A stretch of DNA of 64,000 bases from Planctomycetaceae bacterium (GCA_012719125.1 JAAYAY010000311.1:1-64000); one strand, 5' to 3'. Shown: positions 43,103 to 52,858, counted from the first letter of the stretch. The notes: generated by a model from the letters alone, not told the origin. Made by a program: numbers and translations.

Positions 43103-43909
43103 CTACATGCGCCGCAAGTTCGACACGAGTTGCATCATCTCGTCGCCGACCTGAACGGCCTGAGAATTCATCTCGAAAGCCCTTTGGGTCGTGATCAGAT
43201 CGATCAGTTCGGCAACGGGCTCGACATTCGAGGCCTCGAGGCTCCCCTGCCGCAGGACTCCCATCCCCGATTCACCGGGGGGCCCCGTCGTCGCCGGGCC
43301 GGAAGCGTCGGTCTCGGCAAAAAGATTCTCGCCCAATCGCAACAGCCCCTCCGGGTTGACGAAGGTGGCCAGTTCAATCGCGCCCACGTCGGTCAGTTGC
43401 TGGGTGCCGGGCTGGCGAACGCTCACGTTTCCCTGGGCGCTGATGACGATGTCGAGCGTATCTTCCGGAACGGTGATCGGCGGCTGGAGGATTCGGCCTG
43501 TGCTTGCCGATCCCAGCACGATCTCGCCGTTGGCGTTCACCGAGAAGTTGCCGGCCCGCGAATACTGAGTCTCGCCGCTGGCCGGATCGAGGACGGTGAA
43601 GAAGCCTTGTCCTTCGATGGCCACGTCGAGGTTGCGGTTGGTCTGCTTGAAGGCTCCTTGACGGAGTTCCGCCTGGATGCTTGACACGCGGCTTCCCAAC
43701 CCCACCGAGATTCCCGTTGCCGTGTAGTTGCCGGCCGAGTCCCGAGCCCCGGGGAGCATGTAGTGGCGGTAGAACAGGTCTTCGAAGTTCGGACGGGCCC
43801 TCTTGAACGCAGTGGTCTCGATATTCGCCAGATTGTTGGCGATCACGTCGAGCTTCGTCTCCATCGACGACATGCCGGTCGCGGCGGAATAGAGTGTTTG
43901 GACGCTCAT
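43103..43909 (-). CDS. flgG: Flagellar distal rod protein FlgG
   Basis: 268 residues, normal. Starts SVQTLYSAATGMSSMETKLDVIANNLANIETTAFKRARPNFEDLFY, the rod signature. GISVGLGSRVSSIQAELRQGAFKQTNRNLDVAIEGQGFF and SRAGNFSVNANGEIV follow. The C-terminus EASNVEPVAELIDLITTQRAFEMNSQAVQVGDEMMQLVSNLRRM is typical of FlgG. It forms the distal rod through the P and L rings. Follows flgF by 52 bp on the same strand. Confidence 0.97.
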   Translation of the reverse strand: MSVQTLYSAATGMSSMETKLDVIANNLANIETTAFKRARPNFEDLFYRHYMLPGARDSAGNYTATGISVGLGSRVSSIQAELRQGAFKQTNRNLDVAIEGQGFFTVLDPASGETQYSRAGNFSVNANGEIVLGSASTGRILQPPITVPEDTLDIVISAQGNVSVRQPGTQQLTDVGAIELATFVNPEGLLRLGENLFAETDASGPATTGPPGESGMGVLRQGSLEASNVEPVAELIDLITTQRAFEMNSQAVQVGDEMMQLVSNLRRM

Positions 43910-43961
43910 GGATCCAGATTTCCTTTTCTTTCGAGGAGTACGCTATTCTGATTTGACCCGT

Positions 43962-44720
43962 CTACACGCGCATCAGGCGGTTGACGAGCCCGCCGAGCAT
44001 CTCGTCCTGGCTCTTCATCATGTTGAGATTGGCCTCCAGAAGACGCGAAGCCTCGATCATGGCAATCATCTCGGTGGTCGGCTGCACTCCGGAGCCCTCG
44101 AGATAGCCGGGCGCGACGCTTCGCTCGCCTCCCGCGAGCGGCGCCGTCTCGGCAAGAGGACGAAAAACGTTCTCTCCGTGCCGGGCCAGATCGCCGTACG
44201 ACTGCGGCTTGACGAGGGCGAGATTCGTGGTTGCCCCCGCCTGCTTGACCGCCCCGGCCACGGTGAACTCCCACGGCGCCTCGCGATCCAGCACGATGGG
44301 TGCCATGGAATCGTCGAGGACCGCGTATTGCTGCCCGCCATATTGGGTGACCAGCTCGCCGCGAGCGTTGACGTGGAAGTTGCCTGCACGTGTAAGGAAC
44401 TGTTCGCCGTCCTTGCCCACGACAAAGAAACCTTCGCCGCGAATGGCCAGATCGGTGGGCAGGCCGGTGTCCTTGAGTGGTCCCTGGCCAAAGTCGGTCT
44501 TCGTGGCCACAACCTCGATGCCGCCGCCGATGTCGTTGATCTCGCCCGCTCCCGCCTCGGCAAGGCCTTCCTCAATTTCCTCGGCATAACGCGTCTGGAG
44601 GACGGCCAATTCGCGTTTGAAACCGGTGGTCTCAACGTTGGCCAGGTTGTGCGCTATGACTTCGAGCCGGGTCGCCTGGGCGTGGGCACCGTCTGCCGAC
44701 ATGTAAAGCCCGTATGGCAT
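43962..44720 (-). CDS. flgF: Flagellar proximal rod protein FlgF
   Basis: 252 residues. N-terminus GLYMSADGAHAQATRLEVIAHNLANVETTGFKRELAVLQ and the LAIRGEGFFVVGKDGEQFLTRAGNFHVNARGELV core match FlgF/FlgG. The last part GYLEGSGVQPTTEMIAMIEASRLLEANLNMMKSQDEMLGGLVNRLMRV favours FlgF. First gene of the minus-strand flagellar block. The 279 bp upstream (44721-44999) should hold its promoter; no gene is seen there. Confidence 0.95.
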   Translation of the reverse strand: MPYGLYMSADGAHAQATRLEVIAHNLANVETTGFKRELAVLQTRYAEEIEEGLAEAGAGEINDIGGGIEVVATKTDFGQGPLKDTGLPTDLAIRGEGFFVVGKDGEQFLTRAGNFHVNARGELVTQYGGQQYAVLDDSMAPIVLDREAPWEFTVAGAVKQAGATTNLALVKPQSYGDLARHGENVFRPLAETAPLAGGERSVAPGYLEGSGVQPTTEMIAMIEASRLLEANLNMMKSQDEMLGGLVNRLMRV

Positions 44721-44999
44721 GCTCGCCTCGCATTACACTGCACGAACACGCCCCCCTGCAATCAATCACCGCCGTCGCCTCGGCGGACAACATTCCGTCG
44801 TGCTCCGTATGCAACGATTGTGCCAAGCCTGCTATCAGATTGAAGAAATCGTTCGTTAAACGGCGCAATCGCTTAGCGAACAACCGTTTAGACATTCACG
44901 TCGCCATGGAATGCTCAATTCCATCGGCGGTCTCCTCCGCGGGGAACCGGCAGAATCGGCCATAGGAAAGCGCGGAATCGGCTAAACGAAACCGCCCTG

Positions 45000-46073
45000 T
45001 TAGCCGTCGGTGTCAGAACGATCGGCTGCGGACGGCTCGGGAAGCAAGTCCTTGCCGGAAACGCTCGCTTCCTTCGACTCCGCTTCCAGATGCCGCATTT
45101 GGCTTGGAGGCACGACCACGCCGCAACTGACGATGAACTGAATCGCCTCGTCGAAGGAGATTCTCAGATCAACCGTTTCGCTCTTCTTGACGGTTAGCGT
45201 GAACCCGGTCATCGGCATGGGTGACGTGGGAATCAGCACGGACAGCACGGGCTCGTTCGCTGCGGCCTCAATGTCCAACAAGCTCTCACCCGTTACCAGG
45301 GCCAGGGACCAGATGCCCTTGCGGGGCCACTCAACCGCGACCACTCGGGAGTACTCGATCTCCCGCTCGCTCAACACAAAATCGCTGACCTGCTTGACCG
45401 ATCCGTACACGTTACGGACCAACGGAACCCGGTTCACGCCGCGCTCAAACTGCCCCCAGAAGAACCGGCCGATACCGGCAGCCATGAACTTGCCGAGCAA
45501 ATAGAGAACCAGGACAAACAGGGACAGAAAGAAAGGAACACTGATGTGCGGCCGTAGGAACTTGCTCCGCACGTAGACTTCGTAGACCGTGCGTCCGGTT
45601 GCCTCCTCGGGCCGGTCCGAAAATGTTTGCTCCACGGAGTGTTCCAGCCAGACATAGCTGGGAACGTAGTCCCCGTTGTCCAGGCGGACATAGTCGGCAG
45701 GCATGTCGGCCGGAATATATGCCCCCTGGCGAGTTGGTCGGTACGCATTGCCTCGGATCGTGACTTCGGCCGTCGCTCGCTGCTCCGCTGAGAGCCTTCT
45801 CAGCCTGTCTCGCTCGCCAGGCGGCAACTTCGCTTCCGGCACTTCGCGTCTCACATCCTCCACCGCCCACAACATCATCGCCTGAGTCCCCGACATGACA
45901 GGATCGACGAGATATTTGTGAACGGTGCCGCCCACCCACAGAAAGATCACAATCGTCAGCAGTGGCGGAAGCACGACCGCCAGGCCGCGGAGCACGGCCG
46001 TCCGGAACGGCAGAAACGACGAGCGTCCCGCCTTTTCCTTGCCCTGATCCTGTTGTCTCTTCCTTGCGTTCAT
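45000..46073 (-). CDS. DUF502 family membrane protein
   Basis: 357 residues. Two membrane segments: LRGLAVVLPPLLTIVIFLWV (about 29-48) and FFLSLFVLVLYLLGKFMAAG (about 181-200). Between them lies a hydrophilic stretch of about 130 residues. The DUF502 signature RVPLVRNVYGSVKQVSDFVL follows, with LIPTSPMPMTGFTLTV in place of the usual PTTPNPTSG block. Function of the family is not established. The inter-helix domain is larger than in simple DUF502 proteins. The Glu/Ser-rich C-terminus is likely cytoplasmic. Not obviously part of the flagellar block, which starts 280 bp downstream on the same strand. Confidence 0.88.
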   Translation of the reverse strand: MNARKRQQDQGKEKAGRSSFLPFRTAVLRGLAVVLPPLLTIVIFLWVGGTVHKYLVDPVMSGTQAMMLWAVEDVRREVPEAKLPPGERDRLRRLSAEQRATAEVTIRGNAYRPTRQGAYIPADMPADYVRLDNGDYVPSYVWLEHSVEQTFSDRPEEATGRTVYEVYVRSKFLRPHISVPFFLSLFVLVLYLLGKFMAAGIGRFFWGQFERGVNRVPLVRNVYGSVKQVSDFVLSEREIEYSRVVAVEWPRKGIWSLALVTGESLLDIEAAANEPVLSVLIPTSPMPMTGFTLTVKKSETVDLRISFDEAIQFIVSCGVVVPPSQMRHLEAESKEASVSGKDLLPEPSAADRSDTDG

Positions 46074-46127
46074 ATCAACCTAACTTGACCTTCTCACCGG
46101 CCTGCCAGGCCTCTCTGGCCAACGCAG

Positions 46128-46889
46128 TCAACGCCCCGTTGCTGCTCTCCCTACGACGACCGCACAAACCGCGTTCACGCCGCCCTTCTTCAGGACCTTC
46201 GTAACCTCGTTACATGTGGCTCCCGTGGTCATGACGTCGTCAACCACGATCACTCGGGTGCCCCCTAAACCGTAGCCCCTGCGGAGTGAAAAGGCACCGC
46301 GAACGTTGCGAAATCGTTCAGCGTGACCTAAGTCCTTCTGGGGACGTGTGTTGCGATTCCGAACCAAGACCCCCGTCAGGACGGGGACCCCCACTTGCCG
46401 CGACAATTCTTCGGAAAGGACCTGCGCGCTGTTCACTCCCCTCCAGATCCGACGACCCCAATACATCGGGATCGGCACGATGCAGTCTGCGTCAAATCCT
46501 CGCAACAAATGCTCCCTCCGAACTGCCAGTAATTGGGCGATTCCCGTGGAAAGACACTCGCCGGAGGGACGCTTCATTGTAAGGATCGCTTCGCGGAGGT
46601 CGCCCCGATACCAACCGAGGGATATCACCGAGTCGAACCGAAACTTGGCCTCCCGGCACCTCAGACACGCTGTGCCGTCGCCACCGTGCCTCTGACCGAA
46701 CTGGCCACAACGAGGGCAGAAGGCGTCGTCATTTGACAAGACGGCCTGGCAATCCGCACACAGAGGAATCCGGTCGAATTCCGGCAAGTCGATGCCGCAT
46801 CGGGCACATTGAGGAGGTAGAAGCAGATCGGTGGCGCTCTGCTTCAGACGGTTCAGAATCCACCAACTCCCACGTGCCAACCCAACCAA
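46128..46889 (-). CDS. comF: ComF-family protein (zinc ribbon plus phosphoribosyltransferase domain)
   Basis: 253 residues. An N-terminal double zinc ribbon has CARCG, CADC, CPRCG and CLRC pairs between about 28 and 78. The phosphoribosyltransferase domain follows, with DCIVPIPMYWGRRIWRGVNSAQVLSEELS and the PRPP loop VIVVDDVMTTGAT. Related proteins act in natural competence or DNA uptake; many bacteria without known competence also have them. The TTG start at 46889 is supported by a GGAAGGAAGG tract a few bases upstream. It lies 54 bp before the DUF502 gene, same strand. Confidence 0.9.
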   Translation of the reverse strand: MVGLARGSWWILNRLKQSATDLLLPPQCARCGIDLPEFDRIPLCADCQAVLSNDDAFCPRCGQFGQRHGGDGTACLRCREAKFRFDSVISLGWYRGDLREAILTMKRPSGECLSTGIAQLLAVRREHLLRGFDADCIVPIPMYWGRRIWRGVNSAQVLSEELSRQVGVPVLTGVLVRNRNTRPQKDLGHAERFRNVRGAFSLRRGYGLGGTRVIVVDDVMTTGATCNEVTKVLKKGGVNAVCAVVVGRAATGR

Positions 46890-47179
46890 AGGTACCTTCC
46901 TTCCGTAAGTCGTCTTTCTCCACTTCTAGCCCATTCTTCCGAGCGGTTCGTGTTCCTGCAAGGGCCGTCTGCCGTGAAACGCGTCCTCCGTGAACCCGCG
47001 GGCGGGCAATTCTGTCGTTGTCGTATTGTCGGTCCGTTCGCCAGCGAAGGGTCCGGTGCCGGCAAGGTGTTGGAAACAGATGGATCTTGACTTGAACCGC
47101 CGGGCTGCCCTATGCTGCCGAACCGTCCCGGCTTGGGCCGCCTTCCCAGGCAAGCGGACGAAACGAAAGCCGCCCTGAA

Positions 47180-48529
47180 ATGTCGGAAACCCTTACCACA
47201 ATGGTCGCTGATCCTGCGGAGAAGTCCCCGGACCAGGTCAAACGAACCGCCCCTTCACGCTGCCGTGAGACGCAGTCGCGCGGCCTGAGCCAGCGTGCCC
47301 GTCGAGCTCAGGGCGAAACAGTCGTCAGTACGCTGATGGCCAAGACTCTTGCCCATCCCGAGTTGATCTCGCTGGCCGCCGGTTTTGTGGATGCCACAAG
47401 GTTGCCGGTCGAGACGATGCTGAAGGCAACGGGTGCAGTGCTGGCAGATGGGAAGCGTGCTCGCGCGGCACTCCAATACGGCACCACCGCCGGATACGCG
47501 CCTTTGCGCCAGGCCATTTTCGATCGCCTGTTGGTTGCCGACGGACAGACTGCTGAACAGGCGGGGCTGACGTTGGGTCAAATCGTGATCACCTCCGGCA
47601 GCAATCAACTCCTGCATCATGTGGGCGAGGTACTGCTCGACCCGGACGATATCGTGCTCTGTGCCGCACCGAGTTACTTTGTGTTTCTCGGAATCATCGA
47701 GAGTCTGGGAGCAGTCACCGTCGGCGTGGAGGCAGACGAACAGGGAATCGTCCCGGAAGCCGTGGAGGCAACGCTGGCCGCGTTGGAGAAACAGGGTCGC
47801 GCCGGCCGAGTCAAGGCGATCTACGTGACGTCCTACTTCGACAATCCGTCGGGCGTATCCGTCTCCAGTCGGCGGCGTCCAGCCTTGGTCGACATCGCCG
47901 CCCGGCATGGCCTGTACCTGATCGAGGATGTGGCCTATCGCGAGTTGCGCTATCGTGGCGACGATCTCCCCAGCCTGCGCTCGTTTGACGCCGGCGGAGA
48001 CACCGTGATCCAGGCCGGGACTTTCTCGAAGTCGTTCTCGCCCGGGATTCGCGTGGGCTGGGGAGTTCTTCCGCGTGAACTGGTCGGCCCCGTCCTCGCC
48101 CAGAAGGGGCACCTGGATTTCGGATCCGCGAATTTCAACCAGACCTTGATGGCCGAAGTGTTTGCACGAGACGCGTTCGATCCCCACGTGCAGCGGCTGC
48201 GAGACCATTATCGGGAGAAAATGAACGCTGCTCTCCAGGCGGTCGACGAATTCCTGCGTCCCATTGACGGGGTGCGGTGCGAGTCGCCGGCCGGCGGATT
48301 GTACGTTTGGCTGCGGCTCCCCGAAACGATCGACACAGGCCTGGAGGGACCACTCTTCGATCGTGCCGTCGAGGAAGGGGTCCTGTACGTCCCCGGGGAA
48401 GTGTGCTATCCGCGGGAGGGTGTTCCCGTCGGCCGGAATACGATCCGGCTGAGTTTCGGTATCCAGTCGTGCGAGAGTATCCGCGACGGCGTCAAATCGC
48501 TGGCCCGGGCAATTCGCCGCCTCGATTGA
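47180..48529 (+). CDS. PLP-dependent aminotransferase class I/II (2-aminoadipate/MocR-type fold I)
   Basis: 449 residues. Fold-type I features: ALQYGTTAGYAPLRQAIFDRL (substrate loop), ITSGSNQLLHHVGEVLLDPDDIVLCAAPSYFVFLG, VKAIYVTSYFDNPSGVSVSSRRR, IEDVAYRELRYRG (Asp and Tyr of PLP binding) and the Schiff-base Lys in AGTFSKSFSPGIRVGW. It resembles the LysN/2-aminoadipate or kynurenine-type group, without the N-terminal GntR domain of MocR regulators. The N-terminal 45 residues are an extra basic segment. Substrate cannot be assigned from sequence alone. 23 bp ahead of the permease gene. Confidence 0.9.
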   Translation: MSETLTTMVADPAEKSPDQVKRTAPSRCRETQSRGLSQRARRAQGETVVSTLMAKTLAHPELISLAAGFVDATRLPVETMLKATGAVLADGKRARAALQYGTTAGYAPLRQAIFDRLLVADGQTAEQAGLTLGQIVITSGSNQLLHHVGEVLLDPDDIVLCAAPSYFVFLGIIESLGAVTVGVEADEQGIVPEAVEATLAALEKQGRAGRVKAIYVTSYFDNPSGVSVSSRRRPALVDIAARHGLYLIEDVAYRELRYRGDDLPSLRSFDAGGDTVIQAGTFSKSFSPGIRVGWGVLPRELVGPVLAQKGHLDFGSANFNQTLMAEVFARDAFDPHVQRLRDHYREKMNAALQAVDEFLRPIDGVRCESPAGGLYVWLRLPETIDTGLEGPLFDRAVEEGVLYVPGEVCYPREGVPVGRNTIRLSFGIQSCESIRDGVKSLARAIRRLD

Positions 48530-48552
48530 AGTCAAGGAATGACGAGTTGATC

Positions 48553-49695
48553 ATGTGGATCATCGATCGCTATATGCTGCGGCAATTCCTCTCCACGTTC
48601 GTGATCTGCTGCCTGAGCCTGTTCGGGCTCTACGTGGTTTTCGACCTGTTCACGAATCTGGAGGAATTCCTCCGTTGCGGCCGGGAGCAGGACGGCGGAG
48701 TCCTTTCGCTGATCGCCTCGTTCTACGGCTACCAGACGGCGGTCTTCTTCGACCAGACGGCGGGATTGCTCGCCTTGGTGGCAGCCATGTTCACCGTGGC
48801 CTGGATTCAACGGCACAACGAGCTGACAGCCTTGATGGCCGCCGGCATCGCCAGGACTCGCGTTGCTGCGCCGGTGATCGTCGCGGCTGTTTTCGTCGCA
48901 TTCCTGGCTGCCGCCAACCGTGAATTGCTCATCCCGCAGATTCGTGACCCCCTGTCGCGTCGGCCTCAGGACCTTATCGGCGACGTCGGTCAGCCGATGA
49001 AGCTGACACCCGACAACCTGACCGACATCCTCTTCCAAGGGAAAGCGACGTTCGCCAACGAAGAGCGTATCAGCAAACCCGATCTTCGCCTCCCCCAGGC
49101 CTCTCCCCTGGGCCGATACGGGCAGAGGCTGACCGCCGAGAACGCCTACTACAAGCCGGCTGACGGCAATCATCCCGGCGGCTACTTGCTGCGCGGTGTT
49201 TCCAAGCCCCCTGGCCTGGCCGACAAAGAATCGCTCCTGCTCGACCGGAAGCCGATCGTGATCACACCTCGTGACGCCGCCTGGCTCAAGCCGGACGAGT
49301 GCTTCGTGGTGAGCGGCATCACGTTCCGGCAGATCTCCGGCGGAGACAATTGGCAGGCCCACTCTTCGACGTCCGAACTGATCGCCGGATTGCGCAATCC
49401 CAGTCTCGACTTCGGGGCCAACCTCCGCGTGGCAATCCACGCGCGGATGGTTCAGCCGTTTCTCGACGTCACTCTGCTCTTCTTGGGGTTGCCGCTCGTG
49501 CTGCGGCGAGAGAATCGCAACGTGTTCCTGGCGATCGGAACCAGCGCCGCGGTGGTTTCGCTGTTCATGATCGTGACGATCGCTTGCCGCCAACTCGGCG
49601 CGTCTCTCTGGATCAGCCCGGCATTGGGAGCGTGGCTTCCCCTCTTCATCTTCGTGCCGCCTGCCGTCGTACTGACCGAGACCATGCGGCGGTGA
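48553..49695 (+). CDS. LptF/LptG (YjgP/YjgQ)-family permease
   Basis: 380 residues. The N-terminus MWIIDRYMLRQFLSTFVICCLSLFGLYVVFDLF is the hallmark of the LptF/LptG family. It is followed by two helices with QTAVFFDQTAGLLALVAAMFTVAWIQRHNELTALMAAGI, a periplasmic beta-jellyroll-like region (about 135-290), and a C-terminal pair with MVQPFLDVTLLFLGLPLVLRRENRNVF. It should export lipopolysaccharide or a similar lipid across the inner membrane with LptB. The partner gene is not adjacent. The ATG at 48553 was chosen because it aligns with the family start; longer upstream frames overlap the aminotransferase gene. Confidence 0.9.
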   Translation: MWIIDRYMLRQFLSTFVICCLSLFGLYVVFDLFTNLEEFLRCGREQDGGVLSLIASFYGYQTAVFFDQTAGLLALVAAMFTVAWIQRHNELTALMAAGIARTRVAAPVIVAAVFVAFLAAANRELLIPQIRDPLSRRPQDLIGDVGQPMKLTPDNLTDILFQGKATFANEERISKPDLRLPQASPLGRYGQRLTAENAYYKPADGNHPGGYLLRGVSKPPGLADKESLLLDRKPIVITPRDAAWLKPDECFVVSGITFRQISGGDNWQAHSSTSELIAGLRNPSLDFGANLRVAIHARMVQPFLDVTLLFLGLPLVLRRENRNVFLAIGTSAAVVSLFMIVTIACRQLGASLWISPALGAWLPLFIFVPPAVVLTETMRR

Positions 49696-49753
49696 ACTCG
49701 TTTGTGGACGACAGTCCAGCCGCTCCAGATGCCTGAATAGGCAGGAATGCAAT

Positions 49754-51145
49754 CTACCGTCGCCACCACGGTACGTCGTCCGAGGCCGGCTTCTTCTCCT
49801 CGGGTTTGGCAACGCCTGCCGGCGACGGCTCGCCGCCTTCGCTCGGCGGGCCCGAACTTGGCGGGCCCGGAGCCGGCGGCCCGGAGCTCGGCGGCCCCTT
49901 GGCGTCAAAACCGGGTTGTTTTGCGGCCGCGAGACACTCGTCAGGAGTGATCACACCATCATCGTTCAGGTCGTAGCTCAAATACCGATGAGCCTCGCTG
50001 TCCGTCCAACTGCTGGAGAATTCCGCCATCGTGACCTGACCGTCCTTGTTGCTGTCGCGCGACTCAAACCAGTCGGGAAGCCCTTCGGGCAACCGTTCGG
50101 TGGGTGAGAGGAACCGAGAAGACTTCTTTACAGTTTGCGAATTCTCTCCCTGATCGCCACGGTCGTCGCGGCCGTCGCCTCCGCGACCGCCCCCTCGATC
50201 ACCTCCTTGATCGCCACCTCGGTCACCACCGCGATTGCCGCCCATGTAGGCAGCAACCCGTGACACCATTTCGTCCCGGTCAATCCGACCATCGTGGTTG
50301 CGGTCGATCTCGTTGGGATCGCCCCGCACGCCCTCCCATTCCCCCTTGTCGCGTTCCAGGACGCCGTTGCCGTCGCGATCGTAACGGCGCATCATCATCT
50401 CGGCGAAGCCCTGCGCTCGTGCGTTCTGCTCGTCATCGGAGCCGCCGCGGGCCGACGTACTGCGCCCCGACGACGTCGGTTCGGGGGGCCGTTCACCGAA
50501 AGCGAGTATCGCCGTCGCCTCTTGGGGAACGCCGAAGCCGGGCACGAGCGGCTCCGGTTCTTTCTTCTTGCCGCCGCCGAATTGTTCGGACGCCTTCTCG
50601 CGAAGCTTGGCAATGGCCACGGGTCTGCTGAAATCGACCCCCATGCGTTCTCCGATGAACCCGAGAAACCGGCGCCGATCCTCCGGCACTTCCTTCGGAT
50701 CGATCACGCCGTCCCGGTTGGCGTCGAAACCGCGAAGCATCCCTTCAAACCGGGCAAACCGGTCCTCCGCAGACTCCCCTCCTTCGCCGGGTGGGGTGAA
50801 TCCTCGCCCTCCTCGGTCTCTCCCGCCGCTCCGATCCCCCCCGCCGCCGGAACTGCCGCCACGATCGCCCCCACCCCGTGTGAATCCGCTCGGACCGCCG
50901 CCACGATCCTCGCCCCCTCGTGAAAATCCGCCGGGCCCTCCCATGGGCCCACCGGGGCCACCCATGAATCCACCAGGGCCCCCACCAGGCATCATCCCCC
51001 CGGGGCCGCCAAACCCGCCCCGCATTCCCCCGCGGTCGCCACCCCCGCCCCTATCTCCGCGCATCGACGGCGGTTGCGCAGCGACACGATTCGCCCACAA
51101 AACGACACTCACCATCAAAATGGAGAATTTCAGCCAATTAGCCAT
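49754..51145 (-). CDS. Secreted Gly-rich protein with five EF-hand motifs
   Basis: 463 residues with a signal peptide (ILMVSVVLWANRVAAQ, cleavage near 24). Residues 30-120 are a low-complexity Gly/Arg/Asp/Pro region. Calcium loops follow: DANRDGVIDPKE (141), DRDGNGVLERDK (256, last residue not acidic), DRNHDGRIDRDE (281), DSNKDGQVTMAE (364) and DLNDDGVITPDE (392). A second Gly/Asp-rich stretch covers about 302-335, and a Pro/Gly tail 412-440. It is likely periplasmic or surface-exposed and calcium-binding; role unknown. AAGGGG six bases before the ATG. Divergent from the gene at 51597. Confidence 0.88.
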   Translation of the reverse strand: MANWLKFSILMVSVVLWANRVAAQPPSMRGDRGGGGDRGGMRGGFGGPGGMMPGGGPGGFMGGPGGPMGGPGGFSRGGEDRGGGPSGFTRGGGDRGGSSGGGGDRSGGRDRGGRGFTPPGEGGESAEDRFARFEGMLRGFDANRDGVIDPKEVPEDRRRFLGFIGERMGVDFSRPVAIAKLREKASEQFGGGKKKEPEPLVPGFGVPQEATAILAFGERPPEPTSSGRSTSARGGSDDEQNARAQGFAEMMMRRYDRDGNGVLERDKGEWEGVRGDPNEIDRNHDGRIDRDEMVSRVAAYMGGNRGGDRGGDQGGDRGGGRGGDGRDDRGDQGENSQTVKKSSRFLSPTERLPEGLPDWFESRDSNKDGQVTMAEFSSSWTDSEAHRYLSYDLNDDGVITPDECLAAAKQPGFDAKGPPSSGPPAPGPPSSGPPSEGGEPSPAGVAKPEEKKPASDDVPWWRR

Positions 51146-51596
51146 GGTGAACCCCTTGATTGGAGGGTCAGCAGAGAGCTTTGATATTTCGTCTCAGCGG
51201 CTCGCAGGCCTTGTGCGACGAGATGCCAAACCGGCAGCCTAGCAGGGAGTGCCTATTTATTAGTCTATCAAGACCGGACCGCAAGGCCATGGTGTTCTTT
51301 CGCAGATGCCTCGCGTATGCTGTGGGAGGTCCCTCATACTATGAACCCCGGGCGGTCAGGAGGGTTCCTGATCTGGGCAGGAGAATCGCCGGCTTCGCGA
51401 TGGGAAACGCCCATTTCTGAACCAGGGCCCAAAGCGACGGCGTCAAGTCTCGCGGGGCAACCACGTCGAATCGTGGCTCCCCCGAAACCCGTCCGGTGAA
51501 GTGGTGTTAAATGGATTGTCCGGCTGCGCATGGTGTCGTGTCGCCGGCAAGATTCTCCTCTAAACGCATTTTCGCTAGAAGAAAAGGAGCTCGTCG
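51146..51596. other. Divergent promoter region
   Basis: 451 bp between two divergent secreted-protein genes; no gene found. A strong AAGGAG sits ahead of the right gene and AAGGGG ahead of the left gene. Promoters for both should lie here but cannot be defined by eye. Confidence 0.4.
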
Positions 51597-52526
51597 ATGA
51601 AGCGTACCCCCCGTTTGATGGCAGTGGCGGTGTTTGCCATGAGTGTTGCGTTGATTGCCGGTTCGGCCATGGCCCAACCGGGTGGACGTGGTCGCGGCGG
51701 CCCCGGCGGTCCCGGCGGCCCGGGCGGCTTCGGCGGCTTTGGAATGCGAGCTCCCGGTGGCGGCTCCGGCGGAGTGCTCAACCTGCTTCGTGCGGAAGTG
51801 GTTCGAACCGAGGTCGGCATCGATGAGGCCACCTATGAGAAGGTCCGCGAGGTCTCCCGTGAGGCCATGGAAGCCGGACGCGGCGATTTCGAGGGCTTTC
51901 GCGAGCTTTCTGAGGAACAGCGCCGAGCTCGAATGGAGGAAATGCGGGCCCAGTGGCAGGAACGCATGAAGGCACAGGAGAAGAAGGTCGAGGAGGTCGT
52001 CGGCACGGAGAAGTTCGGCCGCCTCAAAGAGATCGAACTCCAGATGGCCGGCGTTGAAGCTCTGACGCGGGAGGATGTGGGCAACTTCCTCAAGCTGACC
52101 GAGGAGCAGAAAAAACAGATTACTGACATCATGGGGGCCAATCAAGAGGCAGCCCGCGAGAAGATGGAAGCGGCCTTGCCCGGCGGCTTCAGCGCGATGC
52201 GCGACATGGACGAGGCCGCCCGCAGGGCTGCCTTCGAGAAGATGGGTGCCATTCGCACCGAACTCCGGAAGGAGATGGAGACGAAGCTGATGGGCGTCCT
52301 CACCGACGAGCAGAAAGAGAATCTCGGCAAAATGATGGGGCAGCCCTTCGCCAAGATGGATGAACTCCGCGAACAGTTGCGAGCCGAATTCGGCCGGGGC
52401 GGCGATCGAGGCGGTGACCGCGGCCCAGGTGCCCGAGGCGATCGAGGTGGCGACCGAGGTGATCGCGGGGGCGACCGAGGGCCACGAGGCGACGGCGAGC
52501 GTCGACCGCGGCGTCCCAACGCCTGA
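51597..52526 (+). CDS. Secreted helical protein, Spy/CpxP-like, with Gly-rich ends
   Basis: 309 residues. Signal peptide MKRTPRLMAVAVFAMSVALI to AMAQ (cleavage near 27). A Gly/Pro-rich segment spans 28-60 and a long helical core 62-265. The core repeats the LTxEQ motif of Spy/CpxP chaperones: LSEEQ (104), LTEEQ (167) and LTDEQ (235). The C-terminal 40 residues are Gly/Asp/Arg-rich. It is presumably periplasmic. Spy-type proteins act as envelope-stress chaperones or metal-responsive sensors; here the assignment is by motif only. The ATG is supported by AAGGAG seven bases upstream. Shares both the low-complexity style and the promoter region with the EF-hand gene. Confidence 0.85.
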   Translation: MKRTPRLMAVAVFAMSVALIAGSAMAQPGGRGRGGPGGPGGPGGFGGFGMRAPGGGSGGVLNLLRAEVVRTEVGIDEATYEKVREVSREAMEAGRGDFEGFRELSEEQRRARMEEMRAQWQERMKAQEKKVEEVVGTEKFGRLKEIELQMAGVEALTREDVGNFLKLTEEQKKQITDIMGANQEAAREKMEAALPGGFSAMRDMDEAARRAAFEKMGAIRTELRKEMETKLMGVLTDEQKENLGKMMGQPFAKMDELREQLRAEFGRGGDRGGDRGPGARGDRGGDRGDRGGDRGPRGDGERRPRRPNA

Positions 52527-52858
52527 CCGTGAGGCCCACCCAATCGCTGACCTCGGGTCGGTGATAGTCAAACCATGGTCCCGGTCCGCCACCCCCCCAT
52601 TACGGAGGAGGAGGCGCCGGGACGCGTCGTTTCTTCCTAAATAGAATGAAAGTAGTGGACGGACACAGCGGTAAGGCCGTATGGTGGATGTTGGTGGGCT
52701 AAACCTTGACGAGGAAATGCGTTGGCTCCCCTCCAGGAGCGACTCAACAGCGGAATCGACCGGTCGGCGGGCGGTGGTCGCTCAGGCCGACATGGCTTCG
52801 GCCTGCCTCGTCAAGATCCACCGGACTGGGCCTTCCTCCCAAATGATGGAATCGAGTG
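52527..52858. other. Intergenic region upstream of gspE
   Basis: 332 bp, no gene or clear repeat seen. It should contain the promoter of the type II secretion operon. Confidence 0.4.

Noticed and set aside
50740-51110. Apparent repeat array (GGP-coding units)
   Set aside because: Low-complexity coding sequence of the EF-hand protein; no constant repeat-spacer structure, so not CRISPR.
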